A DNA stretch of 64,000 bases. Origin: Ophiodon elongatus. Its lineage: Eukaryota; Chordata; Actinopteri; Perciformes; Hexagrammidae. The stretch is from contig JACSYO010001855.1 in the NCBI GenBank assembly GCA_016806645.1, positions 62,001 through 126,000 on the forward strand, written 5' to 3'. Shown piece by piece: positions 10,001-20,268 of this stretch. Within the stretch, counting starts at the first letter, position 1. The number at the start of each line of letters is the position of its first letter. The notes beneath the pieces are model-generated. The model searched no databases, had not been told where the DNA came from, and saw only the letters and a program-made list of their open reading frames with translations. The translations under genes and the position numbers were made by a program.

Positions 10001-11561
10001 ACTTCATTAAAATGAAGACATACTGTACTGCATGCACACTCTTAGAACATATCAGTATGATAATCTCAACAAAGTACAAACATACTGTAGACCTACAAGG
10101 GACCCAATAGGATGACTATTTGAATAATGTCAACATGAATTGTTGATAGTTTTATATTATTTGAAAGAAGAAAAATGTTATGTTATGTTAACAGTCCCCA
10201 CCTGAGTCTCCACCTTCACCTATCCTACAAGACAGCGGTTTACAGCCATTGGCACAGCTGGTAGTGAAGTTGTAAATTTACTGTATCACTGATCAACACT
10301 GTAAACTACTAGCTTACAAGTAGTAATGCAATATTTCTACTAATGCTTCTCTCAGCTGCATGCTCGAACTTGTGGTGGTTTCATGGGAGTTTTATTCTGT
10401 GCTCACAAAGTAAACATTTACCTTTTGTAAAAATCATGGAGATTTCAACTTCTTATACCAAGTGCTGAAGCGTGAAAATGTCTGCAAACGGTAGTATCCA
10501 TAGAATATACACTAAGTTCCTCTGGAAATCTACAAAGAAATGCCCTGAATTTATCAAAGTGAAAATTAGTCATGTGACAGTGCAAGATGACTAGTAAACG
10601 ACACAGCGTCTATTAAATAGGGACTAGTGAATGAGAAAATGAGGGAATGAGTTTAGACAAAGCCATAGTTTGACTTTGAAAAGTAAATATTTCAAGAAAA
10701 TAAATCTTTTTATTTTTTCGAATTGTGCTTCAGTGATAGAAGAAATATTTAAATTGCAACACAAAAGTAAAGTATTCATCAACACAAATCAACAGCATTT
10801 GGGAAATATTCTTTCTGCTCTGTTGTTTCCAGGGATTCCTCAGCTGGTCCTGCTCACTAAAGTTGATGACGCCTGCCCTTTGGTGTCAGAAGATGTGAAG
10901 AACGTTTACAAGAGTGGCTACATCAAGCAAAAGGTGAGGATTTTAGGATTTTATATATCTATCTATTGTACTGTACGTACTGTACGTACTGTACGGTTGT
11001 AATGTGTTTTTATTTGATTTATCTAGTTTGGATACATTCAATGTACTCGATGGTGATGTATCGTCACTATTTTGAGAGTTTTAATATTTTCTGCTAAAAG
11101 GCCAGAAATTGTGGGAAATCATGACTCGTATTTTTGTACTTCAGCAATAACACATGAATGAGATGGCAGATAATCAAACCGGTATATTTACTATTTTATG
11201 TCATCTGACTTTTGTTTAAAGTGTTGTTTGTTTTGTAATGGGTAGCCAACCAAAACAAACACCAAAAATATAACACATTTACAAATTTAAATTAAATGTA
11301 GTTGTTACATCACAAAAGTTGGCAAAATTCTTTGTGGTCTTTAGAAAAAACTATTTTGTGATTCAGATGCAGGAGGTCAGCGCTCGGCTCGGTGTGCCGG
11401 TGTCCTGTGTTGTTCCAGTGCAGAATTACAGCGAGGAGTTGGAGTTGGATCAGAACTGCGACATCCTGCTGCTCAGTGCCGTCATCCAGATGCTTCGTTT
11501 TGCTGATAATTACTTTGATGAAATCAGTGACCGATTCAGCAACATTGAAACCAAAGAATAG
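6628..11561 (+). CDS. ifi44: Interferon-induced protein 44-like (copy B), complete
   Basis: Coding exons are 6628-7099, 8802-8850, 9245-9440, 9551-9703, 9810-9981, 10833-10933 and 11367-11561, together 1338 nt or 445 residues, close to mammalian IFI44. Residues 1-157 form a TLDc-like domain (LLYKASIHGFTGAAFHQRC type, ending DLILTECEVYEVEG). The P-loop GPVGAGKS is residues 202-209, the switch-II-like DTMG is 260-263, and the G4-like TKVD is 356-359. Human IFI44 shares this architecture (IRILLxGPxGAGKSSFFNS). The first ATG of exon 2 is used because no upstream in-frame ATG exists. IFI44 proteins are cytoplasmic interferon-induced proteins. GTP binding is suggested by motifs, and the biochemical role is poorly defined. 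Copies A and C are neighbours in the same orientation. Confidence 0.92.
7435..7860 (+). repeat. Percomorph interspersed repeat ('aaagggatagttcacc' family)
   Basis: The repeat begins AAAGGGATAGTTCACC and includes 'gtttcatgtaggaactattt', both hallmarks of a very abundant fish non-autonomous repeat as I recall it. Its orthologue is at about 14113-14560 in copy C, so it predates the duplication. Confidence 0.6.
7951..8150 (+). mobile_element. tRNA-derived SINE (V-SINE-like), copy B intron 2
   Basis: A tRNA-like head has an A-box-like TGTGGCTCAGTGGGTAGAGC and a decayed B box, GGTTTGGTCCATT. It is followed by the 'aagtgtccttgaacaccaag' body common in fish SINEs. The same copy is at about 14643-14842, so insertion preceded the B/C duplication. 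Confidence 0.75.
8802..8850 (+). CDS. ifi44: Copy B exon 3
   Basis: This 49-nt linker exon encodes TSDLEMPWRPITWES between the TLDc-like and GTPase-like halves. It is bounded by CAACAG and GTAAGA. Confidence 0.88.
9245..9440 (+). CDS. ifi44: Copy B exon 4 (P-loop)
   Basis: It encodes residues 174-239 with VRILLIGPVGAGKSSFFNSI, the Walker A/G1 motif. Acceptor CTACAG, donor CAG|GTTAGT. Confidence 0.92.
9551..9703 (+). CDS. ifi44: Copy B exon 5 (G3-like DTMG)
   Basis: It encodes residues 240-290, with LPIIFCDTMGLEES giving the DxxG switch-II-like motif. Acceptor TCGACAG, donor CAG|GTACAG. Confidence 0.9.
9810..9981 (+). CDS. ifi44: Copy B exon 6
   Basis: It encodes residues 291-347 plus one base, including LKDKIHCVVYVTDACKVSIM, a typical GTPase core strand. 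Acceptor GACTCAG, donor ATGG|GTCAGT. Confidence 0.9.
9982..10832 (+). other. Intron 6 of copy B
   Basis: No gene is present. The segment near 10640-10665 is the uninterrupted (empty) counterpart of the LINE insertion site in copy C. About 170 bp after 10200 is missing from copy C. Confidence 0.75.
10833..10933 (+). CDS. ifi44: Copy B exon 7 (G4-like TKVD)
   Basis: It encodes residues 348-381, with LVLLTKVDDACPLVSEDV. Acceptor TTTCCAG, donor AAG|GTGAGG. Confidence 0.9.
10969..10995 (+). repeat. Three tandem TACTGTACG units in copy B intron 7
   Basis: Three exact 9-bp units lie in intron 7. The matching place in copy C (about 19678-19690) has only one, so the repeat expanded after duplication or shrank in C. 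Confidence 0.8.
11367..11561 (+). CDS. ifi44: Copy B exon 8 (C-terminus, TAG 11559)
   Basis: It encodes residues 382-445, from MQEVSARLGVPVSCVVPVQN to DRFSNIETKE and a TAG stop. Confidence 0.92.
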   Translation: MQEVSARLGVPVSCVVPVQNYSEELELDQNCDILLLSAVIQMLRFADNYFDEISDRFSNIETKE

Positions 11562-12240
11562 GAAATATTTATGCAGCAGATGTTTATATCTTGTCCAACT
11601 GTCATGAAAAGTTCATCTATTTTCCAGCAGGGGATTCCTTGTTCTAGTTCACTGTGCACTTCCTTATCTAAGCTTTCCTATCACCCCTTGGAATGCTGGG
11701 ACATGTAGTGCCTCTAGTAGGTCCTGTAGCAGCGCCTCCAGTTTCTGGTTTCAGAAAGTCAGTGAGCTGATCCTCATATTGATTGTGTACCTCAGCTTCA
11801 AAATACTCTATTTTTTTATTTCTGATTTGGTGGTAAATTCTTTATATTATAAGAAAAATATTACATTATAAAAGATGCTTCTTTCATTTTTACATTAAAT
11901 ACTTTAATTTACTGAATATGTAATTATCAGTTTATTTTTCCAAATCCCTTACAGGTCATACAAATTACATATGGTAAACTATGTACAAACTAAACATGAT
12001 TTAACTGCAGCTAAAACTACCGTCTACTAATATGATTTACACAAACACAATTACACATTTGTGTTCCCCAGATCACCCAAACACGTAAAACATTGTTCAC
12101 TCTGTTGAGTCTTGGAAGTACCATTACTGTTCAAAAGGTTTTTAGAGTGAAAACATATAGAAAGTATTTATACACAGACCGACTCCACAACCAACACTGT
12201 GTCATCATACTGTTACATCAAGCGTTGTAGTAATAAATAC
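11562..12240 (+). other. ifi44: 3' UTR of copy B
   Basis: The 3' UTR probably runs to the AATAAA at 12232-12237. It aligns with 2835-3545 downstream of copy A. Confidence 0.6.
12232..12237 (+). terminator. Candidate polyadenylation signal, copy B
   Basis: AATAAA lies about 670 bp after the stop codon. It is altered in the copy A counterpart. Confidence 0.55.
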
Positions 12241-12388
12241 ATTTTGCTAAAATGGCATTCGTATCTAAACTGGCTCTGAATTTGTTTTAAACTAAAAGTA
12301 TGTGTTCAGAATACAGCAGGCTAAATTAGTTTATTCAGAGACAAACTTCAGTTTTATTTTGAAGGCAAGATTGTTCCAGTAGAGACAC

Positions 12389-12492
12389 TTCCAGTTTCAT
12401 TTCTGGAGAAACTGCGTGTCGCTGGGTCTGCACAGATAACGGTAGTGACTACTGTTAGAGCTGGTCACCGTCCTCGACTATTTGGGGAGAAG
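12389..12492 (+). other. ifi44: Untranslated exon 1 of copy C
   Basis: It is conserved with copy B exon 1 but has an extra 'gtagtgactact' segment. It has no ATG and ends GAGAAG|GTAAGG. Upstream sequence (12241-12388) differs from that of copy B, where transposons intervene. Confidence 0.65.
12393..12404 (+). promoter_or_regulatory. IRF/ISRE-like core, copy C
   Basis: AGTTTCATTTCT is identical to 5609-5620. Its retention in both genes, while the upstream DNA differs, supports but does not prove function. Confidence 0.5.
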
Positions 12493-13340
12493 GTAAGGCT
12501 GAAAACGTTGATATAGTTATTTTAATATTAAAAGGTTTCATATCTTACCAAACTTTTACATAAATCAGCCAGTGGGATTTTCAATGCGTGATTACTTTTG
12601 TGATTGAGACTGAGGGTGTATCAAAACTGGTATGTAGGCTAGTTCAAATAAATTTTATTCATCCTAATTTTAATCCTACTATACTTTTTTTCTGGATTAA
12701 TACCCAACCCCGAAACCGAAACTGTCAAGATCATCCCCTGATTTTCATATGGTTTTAGAAATGGTAAAGGTTTAAACCAACAGATATAAACGTTAAGTTT
12801 CTAAAAGAAACCAATTGTGAAATTAATTACGATTTCAAACTTATTCTAAAAGAAAGTGAAAAGCTGTCCTCGCAGTTTCAGTCGGTAATAATTGGGTGTG
12901 GCTAACCATTTCTTCATCCTGATGTTTATCAAACTGTGTCCATGTCTGTCAGTCTGAGACTTCCAGTGTTTTAAGTAAAACTCTTATTTTAAATCTTAAC
13001 TTTGATACAATGAGGAAGAATATTTGTCACTCTTGAAATATGAAATACAATTGATGACAGCAGCTATTGGACCAATAGACGTGTGTATTATGTTTTACCG
13101 CAATTCATCAGTCACAACAGTAATGACAATGTCATGTTATTTTTAATGGTTCTTTAATGTTTTTGTGGAATGTAGTTTTGAGATGATTTTATCAATTGTT
13201 TTATTTTATTGATATTCATTTCTTTAAACCTTGAACATAGGGTGCAACCCACATAAATCTAGTTTATCCAGGAGGATTAAAAAAAGTACATTTTTCTGAA
13301 TATCCTGTAATTTTATGCAACTGTTTCTTTTTATATTTAG
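12493..13340 (+). other. Intron 1 of copy C
   Basis: It is nearly identical to intron 1 of copy B. Nothing further is seen. Confidence 0.7.
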
Positions 13341-13889
13341 ACATCAAAGTGGGAACGCGTCAAAGGATCATTCACTATCCTTTCCACACTTCAACAGACC
13401 AACTGTCCACTATGAGCTCCATGCTAACCAGGAGCCAGCGGAGAACAATCTGCTCCCAGCTGGGAAGAGTCAAACTCCAGCTGCTGTACAAAGCCAGCAT
13501 CCATGGTTTCACAGGCGCGGCCTTCCACCAGCGATGTGACAACCGCTGTCCCACATTGTCTGTGGGCTATAACGCTTCTGGTTATGTGTTTGGAGGCTAC
13601 ACCAAACAACCCTTCAGTCAGTCTGGGTACTATGTGCCTGATGACCAGGCCTTTCTTTTCACTTTCACTTTCAGTGGAGAAAAGCTCCTCAAATATCCAG
13701 TTACTGGACCCGCTAATGCAGTGAGAATGATAGTTAACGCTGGTCCATATTTTGGAGAAGCGTTGGTTCTTGTCAATGGAAGCAAAGCAGTAGTCCATTC
13801 CAGTCCAGGGAATTACTACAACTTCAATGCTGAAGAGATGCACGGCAACGACCTCATCCTGACCGAGTGTGAAGTCTATGGAGTTGAGG
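13341..13889 (+). CDS. ifi44: Copy C exon 2 (start codon 13412; TLDc-like)
   Basis: 5' UTR is 13341-13411 and ATG is at 13412. It encodes residues 1-159 plus one base. It differs from copy B at a few residues, such as CDNRCPTLS for CDNRRPTVS. Confidence 0.9.
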
Positions 13890-16800
13890 GTAAGTTCACC
13901 ATAACTATTATAAATTATAAAATAATTTGGGGTAGTAAGGGGCTGAGTCTAACATTTAATTTCATAAAAAAAGCTAGGCCCGCCTCACATTATAGTTATT
14001 AATGTCTCTTTGTACCCTCCTCTAAAAAAACAACAACAGATATACCCTTTGTTCAAATGAATGAACCAGGGACAGCAGCAGCTCTGCAGGTACTGATGGA
14101 ATTGCACAACTTAAAGGGACAGTTCAACTCAAAAATGCATTTTTTCCTCTTACCTGTAGTGCTATTTATCAATGTAGATTGTTTAGGTGTCAGTTACCTA
14201 GTTCTGGAGATATCGGTCATCGAGTTGTCTAAAACAAATTGTGAGAGCTTCTCTCGGATATAATATACATGGCAGTTAGCTTGTAGTGCTCAAAGCGCTC
14301 ACAATTTTTTTCCCCATAAATCATGACCTGGTTGCTCTTGATAATCCACAGACCCTGTTGTGAGAAGTTTCATGTAGGAACTATTTTCTTTCAACCATGG
14401 TTCCGACAGAATGCATTACTAACTAGAAAGGTCCACCAGGTGTGTCTGCAACGAACACCAACAATTGCCGAACCCCCAACAAGTCACTAATGGGCTGTAA
14501 GGCGTCGCAAAAACACGCTTCATTCAAACTCAAAAACAAGCCGAGATGAATGCAAGCAATTGGATATGCGAGTTGAGAGCCCAATCATGTGTTATGACTT
14601 AAAGCTTGTTTATATGCCTCTGCGCTGGTGACAACCGTGGAACTGGTGGCTGTGGCTCAGTGGGTAGAGCGGGTCGTCCTTCAACCACAAGGCTGGCGGT
14701 TTGGTCCATTGCGCCTAATGTCCGCAAGTCAAAAGTGTCCTTGAACACCAAGTCTCTCCCTCGGTGCTTTACAGCAGCCCACTGCTTAAAAAAATGCTTG
14801 AAAAGAATTTCACATATATACCTGTATGTGACAATTGTAATTGAATTTATGTTTTCAGGGTTGTCAGTCCGGTCCATTCTCTTTAAAGCGATATCTCAGG
14901 AATGCTTAGATAGAACTTCTAGATAGAATTTATCCAAATTTGTCACAAATTCAAACAAACCTTTAATAAGATAAAATGACAAAGTGATGACATTTTGGCC
15001 AGACATGGATGTAACCTGCAACATGACTAGTTGCTGCAGGAATACAACCCAGAGGCAGTAATTCTAGTCTGTTTGAAACTATGACCAGATATATTGCTAT
15101 ATTGGCTATACAATCTGTGCCTGCATTTCTTTCTGGGCGAACTTTTCCAACTTGCGTCTGACCAATGCATTGTGATAAATATGCTTTTAAATACGATCAA
15201 CATTGTGGCCTGACTGATTGATTGAACTTTTCGGCGTTGTAGTCCGGTCCAGATAAAGAACTTTCCTTTCAACTTAATGCTACACCTCAGGTAGTATTGT
15301 TGAACTCATTGGGTGATATTGATAAAATATTTTATCTGCATAAGTCAATGCAAAACAACAGGCAAAATAATATAATTGATATCATAAAATATGCTGTGAC
15401 ATTGAAACTATGTTCTGTTAAAGAAATAAAGTTGCATAGGTGTGTAATATTTTTATAAAACTTGATAAGATAATTGTTTTTGCTCTTCAACAGAAACCTC
15501 AGATCTTGAGATGCCTTGGAGGCCTATCACCTGGGAATCGGAGTAAGATGGATACCATCCTGCACATAATGCGATTTACATGCTTTAGTACAATACACGT
15601 TACAGTATGACACAAGTTCATGTGTTCCACATGCCATGATATGCAACGCTGCTACGCTTGAATGGGCATACTATGCTAACTAATTTAGATTACAATGGAC
15701 TCAGTGTTTATGCGTAATATTATGCAATGATATTGTTGGCCGTGCTTACTGGGCTATACAATTTTTTAATGCACAATTCTTGACTTATTGTCTTAATTAT
15801 GTCTGCAACCATGACTGCTACCATCACAGAGGTCATCTGGCTGTGCACAAAATACCTTTTTAACAACAAGGCTGAAAACAACCTCATCACTCAATGAAAT
15901 TTTTTTTTTATTTTTTATCTTTTCTTGTTTCTACAGGAAGAGGAAGGAGCTAATTGAGAGTATTAAGATGTACAAACCCACAGTTAGCTCTGTGTCCCAG
16001 ATTCGCATCCTGCTTATTGGACCAGTTGGAGCTGGAAAGTCCAGCTTCTTCAATTCTATCAACTCGGTATTCAAAGGCCACGTCACCAGTCAGGCCATCG
16101 CTGGCTGCTCTACCACCAGCCTCACCACACAGGTTAGTTCCTTCCACTTATTGATTTCCTGTCGTGGTGATTGATTTCCAAATAAAAACCCTGCACGGAC
16201 CCCGTTTTGTGGTTTGTTACTCCATCTTTTTGTTTTCGACAGTTTCGCACCTACTCTTTGAAAGCTGGACGAGAAGGAAAACTTCTGCCAATCATCTTTT
16301 GTGATACCATGGGACTGGAGGAAAGCACTGGGACGGGGCTTGATATCGATGACATCAGCAGCATCCTTAAAGGTCATCTACCAGACCGTTATCAGGTACA
16401 GCTTTTTGTGACATTGAGCAGGATATTGACTGTTTGAGCTATTGATTTGGTTGTAGTTAACTCAGACTGTCCCTTTCTTTCCCCTCCACTGTATGACTCA
16501 GTTCAACCCGTCTGCTCCTCTGAATTCGGAGACCAACGGTTATCGTAAATCTCCAGGGCTGAAGGACAAGATCCACTGTGTGGCCTACGTCACTGATGCC
16601 TGCAAGGTGTCTATCATGCCCAAAAAGCTGGAGGAGAAGCTGGATGCTATCCGCAGAAAGGTCAACTTAATGGGTCAGTTAAATTTCGTCTCACTTCATT
16701 AAAATGAAGACATACTGTACTGCATGCACACTCTTAGAACATATCAGTATGATCATCTCAACAAAGTACAAACATACTGTAGACCTACAAGGGACCCAAT

Positions 16801-19800
16801 AGGATGACTATTTGAATAATGTCAACATGAATTGTTGATAGTTTTATATTATTTGAAAGAAGAAAAATGTTATGTTATGTTAGCATAACATAACATTTTA
16901 TGCATGGTGCATGCTCAAACTTGTGGTTGTTCCATGGGAGTTTTGTTATGTGTTCACAAATCATGGAGATTTCAACTTCTTATACCAAGAGCTAATGCGT
17001 GAAAATGTATGAAAACATTTTTACAATGGAGCAAAACGATAGTATCCATAGAATATACACTAAATTCCTCCGACAGTCTACAAAGAAATGCTCCGTAATT
17101 TATCAGCGCGAAAATTTGTCATGTGACAATGCAAGATGACTAGTAAACAACACAGCGTCTATTATATAGGGACTGGTGAATGAGGGAATGAGTTGCCTTG
17201 AATCTCCACCTTAACGTGGTGGACGAGTTTGAGTGGCTCAGTGATCCTGGGAGCTATGTTGTCCGGGGCATCAGCCCCTGGTAGGGTATCCCAAGGCAAA
17301 CAGGTCTCAGGGGAGAGCCCAGACTAAGAGCGGTTTAAAAAAACCCGATGAACAGCAGCCCACGGTCCTCATTGGACCAGGGAAACTGAGGCACCCTCCC
17401 GGAGCCAGACCCAGGAGGGGAGCTCGCCGGCGTGCGTCTGGTGGCCGGGCCTTAGCCCATGGGGCCCGGTCGGGCTCAGCCCGAATAAACATCATGGAGC
17501 AGCCACCCTGTGGACCCACCACCCGCAGGGACAAGCATTGGGGTCGGGTGCTATGTAGACCGGGCGGTGGGCCGGGCAGGGGGCCTGGGCGAGCCAATCG
17601 CCTGCAGTATAGACTAGCTCTAGGGACGTGGAACATCACCTCGCTAGCGGGGAAAGAGCCAGAGCTGGTGTAGGAGGTGGAGCGGTACCAGTTGGATATA
17701 GTTGGCCTCACCTCCACGCACAGCACTGGCTCTGGAACCAAGCTCCTGGAGAAGGGTTGGACTTTGTCCTTTACTGGAGTTGCCCAGGGTGAGAGGCGCC
17801 GGGCGGGAGTGGGGATACTCACGAGCCCCCGTCTGAGCGCTGCCGTGTTGGAGTTTTCCCCAGAGAACGAGAGGGTCGCCTCCCTGTGCCTGCGGGTTGC
17901 AGGCTCTGACTGTTGTTTGTGCCTATTCACCAAACAGCAGTTCGGAGTATTCGGCCTTCATGGAGTCGGTGGGAGGGGTCTTGGAAAGGGCGCCTCCTGC
18001 CGACTCCATAGTTCTCCTGGGAGACTTCAACGCTCACGTGGGCAATGACAGAGAAACCTGTCGGGGGGTGATTGGGAGGAACGGCTTGCCCGATCTGAAC
18101 CCGAGTGGTGTCTCGTTGTTGGACTTCTGTGCTAGCCACGGTTTGTCCATAATGATCACCATGTTCGAACATAGGGTGGCTCATAAGTGTACCTGGTACC
18201 AGAACACCTTAGGCCGGAGATCAATGATCGACTTTGTAATCGTATCATCTGATCTGCGGCCGTATGTCTTGGACACTCGGGTGAAGAGAGGAGCAGAGCT
18301 GTCAACTGATCACCACCTCGTGGTGAGTTGGATCAGATGGCGGGGGAGCTGGCTGGAAAGACCTGGCAAGCCCAAACGTGTAGTGAGGGTGAACTGGGAA
18401 AGTCTGGCGGAGGATCCTGTTAGGGAGGTCTTCAACTCCCACCTCCGGAAGAACTTCTCTCACATCCCGAGGGAGGCTGGGGACATAAAATCCGAGTGGA
18501 CCATATTCAAAGCCTCAATTGTGGGCGCGGTCGCTAGGAGCTGTGGTCGGAAGTGAATTATCGGGGTATCACACTACTCAGCCTCCCAGGGAAAGCTTAT
18601 GCCAGGGTGCTGGAAAGTGGGAGCGGGAGTATGGGGTGCCGGACCCGTTGCAACGGGCCATCCGGTCTCTGTACGACTGCAGTAGGAGCTGTGTTCGTAT
18701 TCTCGGGAATAAGTCAGACACGTTTCCTGTGTGTCGAAATCGAAACCGGTGGATTGCTCCCTCCAGGTGGGGACGGAGGGCCTACCGCAAGCGAAGGAGT
18801 TCAAATATCTCGGGGTCTTGTTCACGAGTGAGGGTAAGATGGAGCGAGAGATCGACCGACGGATCGGTGTGGCTGCAGCAGTAAAACAGGCGCTGCACCG
18901 GACCGTCTTGGTGAAGAGGGAGCTGAGCCGGAAGACGAAGCTCTCAATTTACCGGGCGGTCGTGACCGAAAGAATGAGGTCTCGGATACAAGCGGCCGAA
19001 ATGAGTTTTCTCCGTAGGGTGGCCGGGCTCAGCCTTAGAGATAGGGTTAGGAGCTCGGACATCAGGAGGGAACTTGGAGTTGAGGTGCTACTCCTTCGAA
19101 TCGAAAGGAGGCAGCTGAGGTGGTTCGGGAATGTAATCAGGATGCCTCCTGGGCGCCTCCCACTGGAAGTTTTCCGGGCACGCCCAACTGGTAGGAGACC
19201 TAGGGGAAGACCCAGAACACGCTGGAGGGATTATATCTCCCAACTGGACTGGAAACGCCTCGGGATCCCCCAGAATGAGCTGGAAAATGTTGCGGGTGAG
19301 AGGGAAGCCTGGGTCAGCCTGCTGGGCTTGCTGCCACCATGACCCGACCCCGGATAAGCGGATGACAATGGATGGATGGATGGAATGAGTTTAGACAAAG
19401 CCATAGTTTAACTTTGAAGATTTATTTTCAGTTATAGAAGACACATTTAAATTGCAACACAAAAGTAAAGTATTTATCAACACAAATCAACAGCATTTTG
19501 GAAATAGTCTTTCTGCTCTGTTGTTTCCAGGGATTCCTCAGCTGGTCCTGCTCACTAAAGTTGATGAAGCCTGCCCTTTGGTGTCGGAAGATGTGAGAAA
19601 CATTTACAAGAGTGGCTACATCAAGGAAATGGTGAGGATTTTAGAATTTTATACAGAAGAAAATAACTCTAGACGATTGTACTGTACGGTTGTAATGTGT
19701 TTTTATTTGATTTATCTAGTTCAGATACATTCAATGTACTTGACGGTGATGTATCATCACTAATTTGAGAGTTTTAAGATTTTCTGCTAAAAGGCCAGAA

Positions 19801-20268
19801 ATTGTGGGAAATCATGACTCGTATTTTTGTACTTGAGCAATAATACATGAACGAGATTGCAGGTAATCAAACCGGTATATTTACTATTTTATGTCATCTG
19901 ACTTTTGTTTAAAAGTTATTTGCTTTGTAATGGGTAGCCAACCAAAACAAACAATATAACATCAACCTTTCCAATGTTGAACTTACAAACATAAATTAAA
20001 TGTAGTTGTTACATCACAAAAGTCGGCAAAATTCTTTGTGGTCTTTAGAAAAACGTATTTTGTGATTCAGATGCAGGAGGTCAGCGCTCGGCTCGGTGTG
20101 CCGGTGTCCTGTGTTGTTCCAGTGAAGAATTACAGCGAGGAGTTGGAGTTGGATCAGAACTGCGACATCCTGCTGCTCAGTGCCGTCATCCAGATGCTTC
20201 GTTTTGCTGATAATTACTTTGATGAAATCAGTGACCGATTCAGCAACATTGAAATCAAAGAATATTAA
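13412..20268 (+). CDS. ifi44: Interferon-induced protein 44-like (copy C), complete
   Basis: Coding exons are 13412-13889, 15494-15542, 15937-16132, 16243-16395, 16502-16673, 19531-19631 and 20071-20268, giving 1347 nt or 448 residues. The architecture equals copy B: TLDc-like half, GPVGAGKS at residues 204-211, DTMG at 262-265 and TKVD at 358-361. A 6-bp in-frame duplication makes FLFTFTFSGE where copy B has FLFTFSGE. The C-terminus ends IEIKEY. A LINE enlarges intron 6 by about 2.2 kb but leaves the splice sites intact. All junctions keep phase and no frame break is seen, so the gene looks functional. It is the last gene of the array and converges on rabgap1l. An interferon-induced role is inferred from the family. 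Confidence 0.92.
14113..14560 (+). repeat. Percomorph interspersed repeat, copy C intron 2
   Basis: It is the counterpart of the repeat at 7435-7860, with small differences at its start. Confidence 0.6.
14643..14842 (+). mobile_element. tRNA-derived SINE, copy C intron 2
   Basis: It is the orthologous copy of the SINE at 7951-8150, essentially identical. Confidence 0.75.
15494..15542 (+). CDS. ifi44: Copy C exon 3
   Basis: A 49-nt linker exon ending in GA rather than AA. The codon shared with exon 4 is therefore GAG (Glu) instead of AAG (Lys). Confidence 0.88.
15937..16132 (+). CDS. ifi44: Copy C exon 4 (P-loop)
   Basis: It encodes IRILLIGPVGAGKSSFFNSI, with a CTACAG acceptor and CAG|GTTAGT donor. 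Confidence 0.92.
16243..16395 (+). CDS. ifi44: Copy C exon 5 (DTMG)
   Basis: It encodes the switch-II-like FCDTMGLEESTGTGLD segment. Acceptor TCGACAG, donor CAG|GTACAG. Confidence 0.9.
16502..16673 (+). CDS. ifi44: Copy C exon 6
   Basis: It encodes LKDKIHCVAYVTDACKVSIM and ends in phase 1 at GTCAGT. Confidence 0.9.
16864..16899. repeat. 16-bp inverted repeat at a deletion junction
   Basis: Arms 16864-16879 and 16884-16899 are exact complements with a 4-nt loop. Copy B has only the left arm (near 10185-10198), followed by about 170 bp absent from copy C. Confidence 0.88.
17590..18556 (+). pseudogene. LINE endonuclease remnant
   Basis: The endonuclease-phosphatase-like domain is split over two frames: about 17600-17900 (LALGTWNITS, then an internal stop) and 17897-18556. 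Metal-binding and catalytic signatures LLGDFNAH and STDHH are present. The frameshift and stop make it non-functional. Confidence 0.82.
18731..19342 (+). pseudogene. LINE reverse-transcriptase C-terminal remnant
   Basis: It begins with residues before the conserved KEFKYLGVLFTSEG and continues to a TGA after VSLLGLLPP. A further small deletion after KLSIYRAVV removes the expected segment. The polymerase catalytic Asp motif is missing. Confidence 0.8.
19531..19631 (+). CDS. ifi44: Copy C exon 7 (TKVD)
   Basis: It encodes GIPQLVLLTKVDEACPLVSE and ends YIKEM, where copy B has YIKQK. Acceptor TTTCCAG, donor ATG|GTGAGG. Confidence 0.9.
20071..20268 (+). CDS. ifi44: Copy C exon 8 (TAA 20266)
   Basis: It encodes MQEVSARLGVPVSCVVPVKN through DRFSNIEIKEY and a TAA stop, one residue longer than copy B. 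Confidence 0.92.
   Translation: MQEVSARLGVPVSCVVPVKNYSEELELDQNCDILLLSAVIQMLRFADNYFDEISDRFSNIEIKEY

Larger units (their letters stand above)
13890..15493 (+). other. Intron 2 of copy C
   Basis: It holds the same percomorph repeat (about 14113-14560) and SINE (about 14643-14842) as copy B. The last kilobase is almost identical between the copies. Confidence 0.75.
17193..19381 (+). mobile_element. Degenerate, internally deleted LINE with 8-bp target duplication
   Basis: This non-LTR retrotransposon starts TTGCCTTGAATCTCCACCTT and ends in TGGA repeats. It is flanked by GGAATGAG on both sides (17185-17192 and 19382-19389), and copy B lacks it at the same place. The apurinic-type endonuclease is readable (LLGDFNAH near 18014-18037; SMIDFVIV; STDHHLVV) but has a stop at about 17671 and a frameshift near 17900. 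Most of the reverse transcriptase is deleted around 18557-18730. The C-terminal frame 18731-19342 includes EFKYLGVLFTSEGKMEREID and RLRWFGNV-like residues. It is a common teleost LINE, but the clade is not assigned. Confidence 0.88.
16674..19530 (+). other. Intron 6 of copy C, with a LINE insertion
   Basis: This is the copy B intron 6 sequence changed by a deletion with a snap-back insertion (16864-16899) and by a LINE insertion (17193-19381). Confidence 0.85.

Noticed and set aside
17307..17933. 208-codon minus-strand frame
   Set aside because: It is antisense to the GC-rich LINE 5' region and endonuclease, with no independent support.
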